This document shows, in pieces, positions 28,870-38,022 of a DNA stretch of 64,000 nucleotides. A program made the translations under genes and the position numbers. The notes beneath the pieces were generated by a model, which was not told where the DNA came from, did not search any database, and was given only the letters and a program-made list of their open reading frames with translations. The stretch comes from CAVQCJ01 sp963771835. Its GTDB lineage: Bacteria > Actinomycetota > Actinomycetes > Prado026. Location of the stretch: contig CAVYVA010000004.1 of NCBI GenBank assembly GCA_963771835.1, positions 372,001 to 436,000 of the forward strand, written 5' to 3'. Positions within the stretch are counted from its first letter, which is position 1. Each line of letters opens with the position of its first letter.

Positions 28870-29760
28870 TCAGCGCGCGAGCGCGTCCCGCATGGCCTGG
28901 AGGTGCTCAGGGGTCGAGCCGCAGCACGCCCCGATCAGGTCGACACCGGCTGCTTTCAGCCGCACCGCGTGGTCGGCCATGTCGCGCGGGTGCTTGTCGT
29001 ACTCGAAGTGGTCGCCGACCAGCACCGGGAGGCCGGCGTTCGACTGCGCGATCAGCAGCAGCCCGTCGGGCCGCACCCGCGCCATCTGTCCGACGATGAT
29101 CTCCATCTCGTCAGGACCTCGGCCGCAGTTCGCGCCGACCGCGGCCACTCCGAGAGCGCCGAGGGCCAGCACCGCGTCGGCCGGGCTGACGCCCATCATC
29201 GTGTGCAGGTTCGTGTCGAAGCTGAGCGTCGCGACCACCGGAAGCTCGGGAGCCTCCGCGCGCACCGCTCGGACCGCGGCCTCCACCTCGGCGAGCGCGC
29301 TCATCGTCTCGATCAGCACCAGGTCGATGCCGCCGGCCAGCAGCCCGCGCAGCTGCTCGGCGAAGATCGCCTGCGCGTCGTCGACCGACAGCGTGCCCAG
29401 TGGCTCCAGCAGCTCCCCGGTGGGACCGAGGTCGCCGGCCACCAGCGCTCCGAACGGCTCGGCGGCCTGGCGGGCGATCCGCGCCGCGGCCTCGTTCAGC
29501 TCCGCCACCCGGTCGTCCAGACCGTGCATGGCCAGTCGCGGGCGGGTGCCGCCGAACGTATTCGTCGTGATGACCCGGGCCCCGGCCCGCAGGTAGCCCT
29601 CGTGGACCTCGCGGACCGTGTCCGGCCGCTCCAGGTTCCACAGCTCCGGAGCGCCGCCGTCGTCCAGCCCGAGGTCCTGCACCATCGTGCCCATCGCCCC
29701 GTCGAACAGGACGAACGGTTCACGATCGAGCAGCTCGGTCAGACGCGACGCATCAGTCAT
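28870..29760 (-). CDS. Homocysteine S-methyltransferase family protein
   Basis: A 296-residue single-domain protein with the Hcy-binding barrel: LFDGAMGTMVQDLG at the N-terminus, VITTNTFGGTRPRL, and zinc cysteines in GANCG and GACCGSTPEH. It matches the N-terminal domain of cobalamin-dependent methionine synthase or a stand-alone homocysteine methyltransferase; the methyl donor cannot be told. ATG start 29760 is preferred over an upstream GTG in a poor context. It stands alone between the DUF6350 gene and the small repeat protein. Confidence 0.88.
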   Translation of the reverse strand: MTDASRLTELLDREPFVLFDGAMGTMVQDLGLDDGGAPELWNLERPDTVREVHEGYLRAGARVITTNTFGGTRPRLAMHGLDDRVAELNEAAARIARQAAEPFGALVAGDLGPTGELLEPLGTLSVDDAQAIFAEQLRGLLAGGIDLVLIETMSALAEVEAAVRAVRAEAPELPVVATLSFDTNLHTMMGVSPADAVLALGALGVAAVGANCGRGPDEMEIIVGQMARVRPDGLLLIAQSNAGLPVLVGDHFEYDKHPRDMADHAVRLKAAGVDLIGACCGSTPEHLQAMRDALAR

Positions 29761-29817
29761 ACCGACCAGCGTACGGACCGAGCCGGACAGTCGCGACGGC
29801 ACAGGCGCCGGGTGGCC

Positions 29818-29979
29818 TCAGATCCGGCGACGCCGCCCAGGTGTGACGGCCGCAGCCACCACTGCAGTCTTCGCGACGGGCGAGGGACCGGGTGTGACGG
29901 CGGCTGCGACGACCGCGGTCTTCGCAACTGGCGCACCGATGACACCGACTCTGCCTCTGCGTGCTGGTCTGAGTGGCAT
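29818..29979 (-). CDS. Tiny basic protein with an internal repeat
   Basis: A 53-residue protein found by reading just downstream of the DUF6325 gene: ATG 29979 is one base after its stop (TGAAATG). It begins MPLRPARRGR, then carries PVAKTAVVAAAVTPG twice, and ends RRRRI. The repeat is visible in DNA as two about 40-base units (29841-29880 and 29892-29931) at 51-base spacing, with many synonymous differences. Similar VAKTAVVA/VARTAVVAG peptides follow DUF6325-type genes in other actinobacteria, from memory. It is basic and partly hydrophobic, perhaps membrane-associated. Function unknown. Confidence 0.6.
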   Translation of the reverse strand: MPLRPARRGRVGVIGAPVAKTAVVAAAVTPGPSPVAKTAVVAAAVTPGRRRRI

Positions 29980-29980
29980 T

Positions 29981-30439
29981 TCAGTCTCCCTCGCCGGCGG
30001 ATTCCTCGTCGGCCTGGATCGACGCGATGATCGCCTGGATCGGAATCCGTCCGTCGGCGATCAGCTGTCCGCCCGAACGCCGCGCCGCGGATGCGAACGG
30101 AGCCGCCCACAGGTTCTCCCAGATGAGCACGCCCGCTGTGCTTCCCGGCTCCATGGCAGCGGCAAGGCGCTCGACGTCTTCCTCGGCCAACAGCTCGGCC
30201 AGCTGCGCCTCGATCGCCTGGAGGGCTCCGAGCTCAGCGACGTCGGACAGCTCCATCGCGTCGACAGCACCGTTCTCGTCCTTGGTGAGGATCAGCACGT
30301 CGATCACCCGGATGGTTCCGGCGTCGACCAACTTGAGCAGCTCGTCTGCCATCTCGCCGGTGAAGCTGCTGGCTCCAGCGGGGAACTCGACGACGACGAA
30401 GTCGACCGGGCCGAGCTCGTCCAGCGCTGTGTCGGCCAT
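29981..30439 (-). CDS. DUF6325 (DUF1269-like) family protein
   Basis: A 152-residue protein, MADTALDELGPVDFVVVEFPAG..., with the family core IRVIDVLILTKDENGAVDAMELSD and an alanine-rich C-terminal helix region ending in acidic residues. Members are thought to be stress-related membrane-associated proteins, but no reaction is known. It is followed at once by the tiny repeat protein, with which it is almost certainly co-translated. Its upstream 157-base gap (30440-30596) holds its promoter region; no convincing sigma-factor hexamers were seen. Confidence 0.75.
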   Translation of the reverse strand: MADTALDELGPVDFVVVEFPAGASSFTGEMADELLKLVDAGTIRVIDVLILTKDENGAVDAMELSDVAELGALQAIEAQLAELLAEEDVERLAAAMEPGSTAGVLIWENLWAAPFASAARRSGGQLIADGRIPIQAIIASIQADEESAGEGD

Positions 30440-30596
30440 CGTTCACCCTCCCGTACGTGACTGGACGGTCGAAGCGAACGTAGCGCACACCCAACCGCTG
30501 GGTCACGCTCGACTTGTCAGGGTGAGCAGCCCCTATAGCGGCCGCTGAGCCGGACAAGTCTGTGAGACGTCGGCCCAGATCAGCTCGAACGTTGGT

Positions 30597-31031
30597 CTAG
30601 AGGTTGATCTCGTACCGGATGAACCCTCGGTAGTCCGCCAACCGGTCGTACAGGCGGCGCGCTGTGGCGTTGGTCTCGTGGGTCGACCAGTAGACGCGGC
30701 TGCAACCCCGCAGGCGTGCCCATTCCGTCACGCCCTCGATCAGTGCCGTGGCCACCCCCTGTCCGCGGACCTGCGGTGCGGTGAACAGGTCCTGTAGGTA
30801 GCAGACGTCCGAGGCCGTGGTACTGGCGTGGACGAGGAAGTGTGCGATCCCGACCAGCTGGCCATCGAGTCTGGCACCCAGGGCGTGGATGCGGTCGTCC
30901 TCCCGACACGCGGTCCAGGCGTAGTCATAGGCCTCAGGTGGGAGCGTGCGCCCGTAGAACCCGTTGTAGCCGCGAAACAGGTTCTGCCAGTCGGCGCGGT
31001 CCACGTCGACGAGCTTGCCAATGCCGATCAT
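30597..31031 (-). CDS. GNAT-family N-acetyltransferase
   Basis: A 144-residue acyltransferase. The acetyl-CoA loop is PQVRGQGVATALIEG (about residue 85), preceded by the beta-strand CYLQDLFTAP. The C-terminal SRVYWSTHETNATARRLYDRLADYRGF matches GNAT motif B. ATG 31031 is chosen because GGAGG stands 7 bases upstream. Substrate unknown. Alone between the DUF6325 gene and the PRC-like gene. Confidence 0.88.
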   Translation of the reverse strand: MIGIGKLVDVDRADWQNLFRGYNGFYGRTLPPEAYDYAWTACREDDRIHALGARLDGQLVGIAHFLVHASTTASDVCYLQDLFTAPQVRGQGVATALIEGVTEWARLRGCSRVYWSTHETNATARRLYDRLADYRGFIRYEINL

Positions 31032-31215
31032 GTCCTGTCCTCCGCTTGGGCCGTCCAAACGTCGGCCTCGACCCCGACAGTGTGCTGGCCGCCGCAGGTT
31101 CCGCCAAGGGCTCGAAATGACCAAGTCCTACCCGACTGAACCGATGCCGAACCGCCGAAAGTCCTTTATCCACAACAACTTCTCGCGATTCGGTGTGCGG
31201 TCGCAGACACCGACT

Positions 31216-31587
31216 TCAGTCGTCGTCGTCCGGCTTCCCGGCCGTCCACTTGCCGCGCCGGAACAAGCGCCCGAACACGTCGTGCAGGTCGTGTCCCGTG
31301 TCCTGTGAAGCGTCGACGGTGAACGTTGGAGTGCCCTCCGGCTTCGGCAGAGCGGCGACACCGGCGTCGTCCAGAGCACACGTCACGGCCTGGTCGGTGA
31401 TCGCCGTGATCTGGTCCCGGTCCACGAACCGGATGCCGTCATCGGTGGCCACCACGATCCCGTCGAACAGGTCCTCGGACGGGATCTGCAGGACGTGCTC
31501 GACCGACCCGAACCGGCGACCCGCCGCGGTCAGCACCGACGTGCCCTTGGCCAGCACCAGGTACGAGATCGGGGTCCCCTCTGCCAT
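31216..31587 (-). CDS. PRC-barrel-like small protein
   Basis: A 123-residue protein starting MAEGTPISYLVLAKGTSVLTA with a small beta-rich domain (FGSVEHVLQIPSEDLFDGIVVATDDGIRFVDRDQI) like PRC-barrel/DUF2171 proteins, and an acidic C-terminus (GKPDDDD). ATG 31587 has an excellent GGAGGAG site. It lies 46 bases downstream of sucD in the same direction. Role unknown. The 184-base gap on its other side (31032-31215) shows no gene. Confidence 0.7.
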   Translation of the reverse strand: MAEGTPISYLVLAKGTSVLTAAGRRFGSVEHVLQIPSEDLFDGIVVATDDGIRFVDRDQITAITDQAVTCALDDAGVAALPKPEGTPTFTVDASQDTGHDLHDVFGRLFRRGKWTAGKPDDDD

Positions 31588-31633
31588 GACTGCTCCTCCT
31601 CCGCCGCCGAGCACCGACCCGACCGGACGCGCT

Positions 31634-32516
31634 TCAGCGCGAGACCACCTCGCGCATGAGCCGCGCGGCCTCCGACGGTGTCTTCCCGACCAGTACGCCC
31701 ACGGCTTCGAGCGCTTCCTTCTTCGCCTCTGCTGTCCCGGACGAGCCCGAGACGATCGCGCCGGCGTGGCCCATCGTCTTGCCCTCGGGGGCCGTGAAGC
31801 CGGCGACGTACCCGACGACCGGCTTGGTCACGCGCTCGGCGATGAACGCAGCCGCCCGTTCCTCCGCGTCGCCGCCGATCTCACCGATCATCACGATGGC
31901 GTCGGTCTCGGGGTCGTCCTGGAACGCGGCCAGGCAGTCGATGTGCGTCGTCCCGATCACCGGGTCGCCGCCGATGCCGACCGCGCTGGAGAAGCCGAGG
32001 TCGCGCAGCTCGTACATCATCTGGTAGGTCAGCGTCCCGGACTTCGAGACCAGGCCGATGCGACCGGCGACCGGTGATGCTGCCGGGGATGATGCCGGCG
32101 TTCGAGCGGCCGGGGCTGATGAGGCCGGGGCAGTTCGGACCGACGATGCGGGTGGTGCCGGAGTTCTGCGCGTACTGGAAGAACTGGGCGGTGTCCTGCA
32201 CGGGGACGCCCTCGGTGATGACGACGCACAGCGGCACGCCGGCGTCGACGGTCTCGAGCACGGCGGACCTGGCGAACCTGGGCGGGACGAACACGACGGC
32301 GACGTCGGCTCCGGTCTCGTCCACCGCGGCGGCGACGGAGTCGAAGACGGGGACCGGCGTCCCGTCCGCGTCGACGGACTGCCCGCCCTTGCCCGGCGTC
32401 ACGCCCGCGACGATGTTCGTGCCGCTCGCGATCATCCGGCGGGTGTGCTTGGTGCCCTCGGAGCCGGTGATGCCCTGGACGAGCACCCGCGACTTGTCGG
32501 AGAGGAAGATCGACAT
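31634..32516 (-). CDS. sucD: Succinyl-CoA ligase alpha subunit, one frameshift
   Basis: TCA-cycle enzyme (succinyl-CoA + ADP/GDP + Pi to succinate + NTP), subunit carrying the phospho-histidine. About 293 residues after repair. CoA-binding N-terminal domain (VLVQGITGSEGTKHTRRM, GVTPGKGG), VGPNCPGLISPG, and the active His in AGKTMGHAGAIVSGSSGTA-like block near the C-terminus (MGHAGAIV). One extra base near 32074 (GSITGR / GRIGLVSKSGTLTYQ) breaks the frame. It lies 14 bases after sucC. Confidence 0.93.
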
Positions 32517-32530
32517 CGTTCGCCCGGTCC

Positions 32531-33712
32531 CTACTTCGCCGCGGCCGCGGCGAGCTCGGCCACCCTGCGGGCGGCGCCGTCCATGGTGTCGACGAGCTCG
32601 ACCCCGGTGAGGCCGGCGCCGGCGAGGATCGCGCGCCCCTCGTCCGCGTTGTTGCCGTCGAGGCGGACGACGAGCGGCTTGGTCACCGGCTCGCCCCTGC
32701 CGGCCAGCATCGCGACCGCCTGGACGATGCCGTGGGCGACCTGGTCGCAGGCGGTGATGCCCCCGAAGACGTTGACGAGGACCGCACGCACCTCATGGTC
32801 GGACAGGATGATCTCGAGCCCGTCGGCCATCACCTGCGCCGACGCACCGCCGCCGATGTCGAGGAAGTTGGCCGGAGCGACTCCGCCGAAGTCCTCGCCC
32901 GCGTACGCGACCACGTCCAGGGTGCTCATCACCAGCCCGGCACCGTTGCCGATGATGCCGACCTCGCCGTGCAGCTTGACGTAGTTGAGGTCTTTGTCCT
33001 TGGCCCGCTGCTCGAGCGGGTCGGCGGACGCGTGGTCGACGAGGTCGGCGTGCCCGATGTGGCGGAACCCCGCGTTGTCGTCGAGGGTCACCTTGCCGTC
33101 CAGCGCGACGATGCGACCGTCGGGGGTGCGCACGAGCGGGTTGACCTCGACGAGGGTCGCGTCCTCCTCGATGAACACGGTCCACAGCTTCTGCAGGACG
33201 TCGACGACCTGCTCGCGCAGGTCGGCGTCGAAGCCGGCGGCGTCGGCGATCTCCTCCGCCTTGGCCCGGGTGACGCCGTCGAGGGCGTCGACCGGGACGC
33301 GGGCCAGTGCGTCGGGACGCTCGACCGCGAGCTGCTCGATCTCCATCCCGCCCTCGACCGAGGCCATCGCGAGGTACGTGCGCGCGGCCCGGTCGAGCAG
33401 GAACGAGACGTAGTACTCGGCCGCGATGTCGCTCGCGACGGTCACCAGCACGCGGTGCACGGTGTGGCCCTTGATGTCCATCCCGAGGATGTCGGCCGCG
33501 CGGTCGTACGCCTCCTGCTCGTCGCGGGCGAGCTTGACGCCGCCGGCCTTGCCGCGGCCCCCGGTCTTGACCTGGGCCTTGACCACGACGGTGGTCCCGA
33601 GCCGGAGCGCGATGTGCCGCGCCTCCTCCGGCGTCGACGCGACGTCGCCGTCCAGCGTGGGGACCCCGTGCCGCGCGAACAGGTCCTTGGCCTGGTACTC
33701 GAACAGGTCCAT
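32531..33712 (-). CDS. sucC: Succinyl-CoA ligase beta subunit
   Basis: A 393-residue ADP/GDP-binding subunit. ATP-grasp N-terminal domain (MDLFEYQAKDLFARHGVP, KAQVKTGGRGKAGGVKLA), VEVNPLV, and a C-terminal domain with IGNGAGLVMSTLD, ANFLDIGGGAS and LVNVFGGITACD. ATG 33712. Complete and in frame. With sucD it forms the standard operon; the mutase small subunit lies 35 bases upstream on the same strand, fitting a methylmalonyl-CoA to succinyl-CoA to succinate route. Confidence 0.96.
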   Translation of the reverse strand: MDLFEYQAKDLFARHGVPTLDGDVASTPEEARHIALRLGTTVVVKAQVKTGGRGKAGGVKLARDEQEAYDRAADILGMDIKGHTVHRVLVTVASDIAAEYYVSFLLDRAARTYLAMASVEGGMEIEQLAVERPDALARVPVDALDGVTRAKAEEIADAAGFDADLREQVVDVLQKLWTVFIEEDATLVEVNPLVRTPDGRIVALDGKVTLDDNAGFRHIGHADLVDHASADPLEQRAKDKDLNYVKLHGEVGIIGNGAGLVMSTLDVVAYAGEDFGGVAPANFLDIGGGASAQVMADGLEIILSDHEVRAVLVNVFGGITACDQVAHGIVQAVAMLAGRGEPVTKPLVVRLDGNNADEGRAILAGAGLTGVELVDTMDGAARRVAELAAAAAK

Positions 33713-33746
33713 GGGCGCAGCGTAGGCCCGGACGAGCGGCCGCCAG

Positions 33747-34154
33747 CTAGGGGGTCCGCGCCGGCACGTGCTCGTGGACCCAGGCGACGATGTCCATCGT
33801 GGTGGTCCCCGGACCGAACACCTTGGCGACCCCTGCGGCCTCGAGCTCGGCAGCATCCGCGGCCGGGATGATGCCGCCGCCGAACACGACGATGTCGGCG
33901 GCGTCCCGCTCGCGCAGCAGCTCGACGACCCGGGGGAACAAGGTGAGGTGGGCGCCGCTGAGCACGGAGAGCCCGATCGCGTCGGCGTCCTCCTGGACGG
34001 CGGTCTGCACGATCTGCTCGGGGGTCTGGTGCAGGCCGGTGTAGATGACCTCGACCCCGGCGTCCCGCAGGGCCCGCGCCACCACTTTGGCGCCGCGGTC
34101 GTGGCCGTCCAGGCCCGGCTTGGCGACCACGATGCGCAACGGTGATGCGGCCAC
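33747..34154 (-). CDS. B12-binding small subunit of an acyl-CoA mutase
   Basis: A 135-residue stand-alone cobalamin domain. The base-off/His-on motif DxHxxG is present as LDGHDRGAKV, with the nucleotide-tail loop SGAHLTLFPRVVELL and GGGIIPAADAAEL. GTG start 34154. The partner barrel subunit (12191-13777) is 20 kb away. In S. coelicolor the gene in this position near pcrA and sucCD is annotated icmB, but the residues of the distant large subunit point to methylmalonyl-CoA, so the specificity is left open. Confidence 0.92.
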   Translation of the reverse strand: MAASPLRIVVAKPGLDGHDRGAKVVARALRDAGVEVIYTGLHQTPEQIVQTAVQEDADAIGLSVLSGAHLTLFPRVVELLRERDAADIVVFGGGIIPAADAAELEAAGVAKVFGPGTTTMDIVAWVHEHVPARTP

Positions 34155-34222
34155 GGAGGCCGAGCGTAGCCTGCAGGCGTTTCGCGGCGTCCGGCGACCT
34201 GGGCTGCGGCTATGGTCGGCGG

Positions 34223-35140
34223 ATGCACCCGCTGCGCCGTGCGGACGGCGCCCGCCGGGCCGCGCACGCAGCCCGCGGGGCTCGGGCGGCGGTCGTCGAG
34301 CTGGCCTGGATCGGCACGCACGTGGTGCTGTACCCGTGGGGGCTGCTCGAGGAGCGGTCCCGGCCGGAGACGGCGGGGTACTCCCTGGGTGCGCTGCGCC
34401 CCGTGCACCGGGGCCTGATCGTCGGCGACGTCGAGGCGGCCGGGACGCCGATCCTGCTGGTGCACGGCGTGGTCGACAACCGCTCGGTGTTCACGGTGCT
34501 GCGGCGCGGACTGCGCCGGCGCGGCTTCGGCCGCGTCTCCGGGCTGAACTACAGCCCGCTGACCGAGGACGTCCGCGAGGTGGCGCTTCGGGTCGGTGCC
34601 GCCGTCGAGGCGATCTGCGCGGAGACCGGCTACGAACGCATCCACCTCGTCGGGCACTCGATGGGCGGCCTCGTCGCGCGCTACTACGTGCAGTGCATGG
34701 GCGGCGACGAACGGGTGCACACGGTGGTCACGCTGGGCGCACCGCACGCGGGCACGCAGCCCGCCCGGCTCGTCCCGCACCCGGTGGCGCGGCAGCTGCG
34801 CCCGGGCAGCGAGATCGTCCGCGAGCTCGCGCAGCCTGCCCCGGGCTGCCGCACCCGCTTCGTCGCGTTCTGGTCCGACCACGACGAGATGGTGATCCCG
34901 CACGCCTCGGCGCGGATCGAGCACCCGGACCTGAGGGTGCGCAACGTGCTCGTGCAGGGCGTCGGCCACATCTCGTTGCCGATCGACGGCCGAGTGGTGC
35001 GCGAGGTCTGCGCGACGCTGGCACACCTGGACCACGACGGGTCGGAGACCGAGCCGGTCGCCGAGGTCCGACCGCTCAGACGCCCCCGGCCGCAGCGCAG
35101 CGACCCGCCCGCGCCGCCCGGGGTCCGAGTTGGTCGCTGA
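34223..35140 (+). CDS. Alpha/beta hydrolase (triacylglycerol lipase-like)
   Basis: A 305-residue hydrolase with nucleophile elbow GHSMGG (Ser146) and oxyanion segment ILLVHGVVDNRS (about 77-88), as in class I lipases and PGAP1-like esterases. Asp in SDHDEMVIPH and His in GVGHISLP complete a plausible triad. A hydrophobic N-terminal stretch (VVELAWIGTHVVLYPWGLL) may tether it to the membrane. Start ATG 34223; divergent from the mutase small subunit gene. Its end overlaps the amine oxidase start by 11 bases. Confidence 0.87.
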   Translation: MHPLRRADGARRAAHAARGARAAVVELAWIGTHVVLYPWGLLEERSRPETAGYSLGALRPVHRGLIVGDVEAAGTPILLVHGVVDNRSVFTVLRRGLRRRGFGRVSGLNYSPLTEDVREVALRVGAAVEAICAETGYERIHLVGHSMGGLVARYYVQCMGGDERVHTVVTLGAPHAGTQPARLVPHPVARQLRPGSEIVRELAQPAPGCRTRFVAFWSDHDEMVIPHASARIEHPDLRVRNVLVQGVGHISLPIDGRVVREVCATLAHLDHDGSETEPVAEVRPLRRPRPQRSDPPAPPGVRVGR

Positions 35141-36509
35141 GGTCTACGACGACGGGAGCAACCAGGTCCCTGGCGGCCTGTCCGGGCCGGTCGGACGGGT
35201 CGTTGTGGTGGGCGCGGGGATCGCCGGGTTGACGGTCGCGAACGCGCTCGGGCACGGCCAGGTCGAGTGCGTCGTCCTCGAGGCCCGCGACCGGGTCGGC
35301 GGCCGGCTGCACACGATCGATCTGGCGGGCACGCCGGTCGACCTGGGCGGGTCGTGGATCCACCACCCGGTCGGCAACCCCATGCGGGCCTTCGCCGACC
35401 AGGTCGGTGTGCGGTGCCGTCCCGCCGACGCGCTGTCCGGTCTGGGTGGCTACGACTGCGCGCAGGGACGGCCGCTCACCCCCGCCGAGGTCGACGCGAG
35501 CGTCGCCCTGCAGTTCGAGGAGTTCCCGGCGGCCGTCGAGGAACGCCTGCGCCCTGGGCTGGGGCCGGACGCGTCCGTCGCCGAGGCCATCGACGCCTTC
35601 CTCGCGGCGGCCGATCTCGGGGCGGTCCAGGCGCGGCAGGCCCGTCAGTCGCTGCGGGCCGTCATCGAGGCCGAGGCTGCGGACCGGCCCGAACGCCAGT
35701 CCCTGCAGTGGATGTGGAACGAGCTCGAGTACGGGGGCGAGTACTTCGGGGACATGCCCCACGGCGGCTACCGCACACTCGTGGACGCGATGGCGGCCGG
35801 CGTCGACGTGCGGCTGGGGTCGGACGTGACCGAGGTGGCCGACACCGGCGACGGCGTGCGTGTGCGCACCGCCGACGGGCGGGTGGAGGCCGGCTCCCAC
35901 GTCGTGGTGACCGTGCCGCTCGGCGTGCTCAAGCGGGGCGCGCCGCAGTTCACGCCGCCGCTGCCGGCGGAACGCACCGCCGCGATCGGGCGGCTCGGGT
36001 TCGGCCGCATGGAGAAGGTCGTGCTGCGGTTCGACGAGCCGTTCTGGCGGGCACGGGGGCTGTCCCACCTGATGCTGTTCCCGCGCGACCCCGACCAGGG
36101 GACGGTGTGGGTGTTCGACCACCACGCGTTCGGCGGCGTCCCGGCACTGGTGTGCCTCGTGTTCCACAGCGCGGCCGGCATCGTCGACGGGCCGGTCGAG
36201 GATGCGGTGGCCTGGCTGCTGGACCTGCTCGACGGAGCACTGGGCGGTCCGCATCCGGCGCCGACCGCCGTGGCCGTGACCGGCTGGGGTACCGACCGCT
36301 GCACCGGCGGTGCGTACGCGCACATCCCGCCCGGGGCGACGCCGGCGGACCTCGACCTGCTCGGCGAGCCGGTCGCCGGCCGCATCCTGTTCGCCGGCGA
36401 GCACACGCAGAGCGCCCGGGTGGCGTACGCCGACGGGGCGATGACCAGTGGCGTCCGCGAGGCCAAGCGACTGCTGGGCCGGCCGGACGTCCGCCTCGGT
36501 CCGCACTAG
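35130..36509 (+). CDS. Flavin-containing amine oxidase
   Basis: A 459-residue FAD enzyme of the monoamine/polyamine oxidase family. Dinucleotide fold RVVVVGAGIAGLTVANAL with GxGxxG at 28-33, then VLEARDRVGGRL; C-terminal FAD contact FAGEHTQSARVAYADGA. TTG 35130 is taken as start (overlapping the lipase end); a start a few codons later is possible because the first 20 residues are not family sequence. It would oxidise a primary or polyamine to an aldehyde, H2O2 and ammonia. Substrate not deducible. Confidence 0.88.
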   Translation: MVAEVYDDGSNQVPGGLSGPVGRVVVVGAGIAGLTVANALGHGQVECVVLEARDRVGGRLHTIDLAGTPVDLGGSWIHHPVGNPMRAFADQVGVRCRPADALSGLGGYDCAQGRPLTPAEVDASVALQFEEFPAAVEERLRPGLGPDASVAEAIDAFLAAADLGAVQARQARQSLRAVIEAEAADRPERQSLQWMWNELEYGGEYFGDMPHGGYRTLVDAMAAGVDVRLGSDVTEVADTGDGVRVRTADGRVEAGSHVVVTVPLGVLKRGAPQFTPPLPAERTAAIGRLGFGRMEKVVLRFDEPFWRARGLSHLMLFPRDPDQGTVWVFDHHAFGGVPALVCLVFHSAAGIVDGPVEDAVAWLLDLLDGALGGPHPAPTAVAVTGWGTDRCTGGAYAHIPPGATPADLDLLGEPVAGRILFAGEHTQSARVAYADGAMTSGVREAKRLLGRPDVRLGPH

Positions 36510-36518
36510 CCTGACCGC

Positions 36519-37244
36519 GTGCCCACGTCCGCCGCGCTGCTCAACCAGCTGGGCGACGAGACCACCTCGCTGATCTCGCAGCTGCGTCAGGCGGACCTGG
36601 ACACGGACGTGCCGTCCTGCCCCGGGTGGGACGTACGCAGGCTGGTGCGGCACCTGGGTCGGGTGCACCGCTGGGCGACCGAGATCGTGCGCACCGGGCA
36701 GGAGGCGGAGGGCGGGCGTTCACCGGACGGCGACGACGCGGCCCTGCTCGCCTGGTTCGACCAGGGTGCCCAGGAGCTGGTCGCGATGCTGACCGCGGCC
36801 GACCCGGACGCGCCCTGCTGGACGTTCGGGCCGCAGCCGCAGCTCGCGGCGTTCTGGATCCGGCGGCAGGCCCATGAGACGGCGATGCACCACTGGGACG
36901 CCGCAACGGCGCTCGGCCACCGGGTCACCTGGCCCGACTGGTTCGCCGAGGACGCGGTGGACGAGGTCTGCCGGATGTTCTTCCCCCGGCAGGTCCGCCT
37001 GGGCCGGCAACCCGCCCTGACCGACAGCCTCACCCTGGTCGGCACCGCCACCGGGCGCACGTGGACGCTCGCCGGCGACGGTCGCAGCGCGCCGAGCGGC
37101 GCCCCGGACGCGACGGTGAGCGCCCCCGCAGCCACCCTCGACCTGCTGCTGTGGCACCGCACGGACGTCGACCACCCGGCGATCACCGTGACCGGCGACG
37201 CACAGGCGGCCCACCGGGTGCTGGCGAGCGCCCTCACGCCCTGA
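36519..37244 (+). CDS. Mycothiol-dependent (DinB-like) enzyme, maleylpyruvate isomerase family
   Basis: A 241-residue protein of the actinobacterial maleylpyruvate isomerase/TIGR03083 group: DTDVPSCPGWDVRRLVRHLGRVHRWA with the metal His, the second metal pair in RRQAHETAMHHWDA, and a C-terminal SCP2-like half. GTG 36519, 9 bases after the amine oxidase. A thiol-transferase type activity using mycothiol is known for the family; the substrate is unknown. Confidence 0.85.
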   Translation: MPTSAALLNQLGDETTSLISQLRQADLDTDVPSCPGWDVRRLVRHLGRVHRWATEIVRTGQEAEGGRSPDGDDAALLAWFDQGAQELVAMLTAADPDAPCWTFGPQPQLAAFWIRRQAHETAMHHWDAATALGHRVTWPDWFAEDAVDEVCRMFFPRQVRLGRQPALTDSLTLVGTATGRTWTLAGDGRSAPSGAPDATVSAPAATLDLLLWHRTDVDHPAITVTGDAQAAHRVLASALTP

Positions 37245-37283
37245 GCAGCGAACCCCCGACGGCGGGTGGGGCCGCTGCCTCGG

Positions 37284-38015
37284 TCAGTACGACCAGGACC
37301 GCAGCCGCGGCCAGGCCGGGTCGCCGCCGCGGTCCATCAGCCACGCGAGCAGCCGGCCCGCGGTGCCGTGCACGGGCACGACCCGCTCGCCCGCGCCGTA
37401 CGCACGGGACGGCCGGTCGCCGGCGACCAGCACGGCCGTGACGTCCTCGGGCAGCCGCGCAGCCAGACCCGCGGTCATCTCGGCCAGCTCGTGGTCCAGG
37501 TACGCGGGCGGCAGCAGGTCCCACGGGTCGGACCCGGGGCCGTCCGGGTCCGCCAGCCCGAGGTCGACCGCATGCACCTCGGCCTCGCGCCAGCGCAGGA
37601 ACACGAAGTCCGACACCGTCGTACGCCCCGCGTTGCGCAGGCCGAGCCCTTCGGCCCAGACCTCGTGCGACGCCGCCGCCCACGCCTGCTCCAGGCGCCG
37701 GTGGGAGGTCAGCACGTCCGACATCAGCTGGTCGGCCGGGCGCGCGGCTCCCTCGTCGATCGCCGCGGTCCTGGACTGCGGTCCGCCCGGGTACATCGGC
37801 ACGACCTCGCCCCGGCCGGCCGACTCCACGACCCACCGGTGCGCGTCGGCGTTCCTGGCCAGGTGGGTGACCAGATGACCCACGGTCCACCCGTCCAGCC
37901 GGCACGGGCCGGCCGCGACCTCGTCCGTCAGCGTCGTCGCCAGCAGGCTCTCCAGCCGCCGGTGGCCGGCCACGCACCCGTCCAGCCAGTCCCTGGGGAC
38001 CACGCCCTCGCTCAC
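37284..38015 (-). CDS. Second DinB-like, maleylpyruvate isomerase-family protein
   Basis: A 243-residue protein on the other strand, related in domain plan to the previous gene: DGWTVGHLVTHLARNADAHRWV and FLRWREAEVHAVDLGLAD give the HxxxH-type metal site. GTG start 38015, 7 bases after the pcrA stop, so it may be read from the pcrA promoter. Convergent with the first family member, with a 39-base gap. The substrate is unknown. Confidence 0.83.
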   Translation of the reverse strand: MSEGVVPRDWLDGCVAGHRRLESLLATTLTDEVAAGPCRLDGWTVGHLVTHLARNADAHRWVVESAGRGEVVPMYPGGPQSRTAAIDEGAARPADQLMSDVLTSHRRLEQAWAAASHEVWAEGLGLRNAGRTTVSDFVFLRWREAEVHAVDLGLADPDGPGSDPWDLLPPAYLDHELAEMTAGLAARLPEDVTAVLVAGDRPSRAYGAGERVVPVHGTAGRLLAWLMDRGGDPAWPRLRSWSY

Positions 38016-38022
38016 CTGCGCC

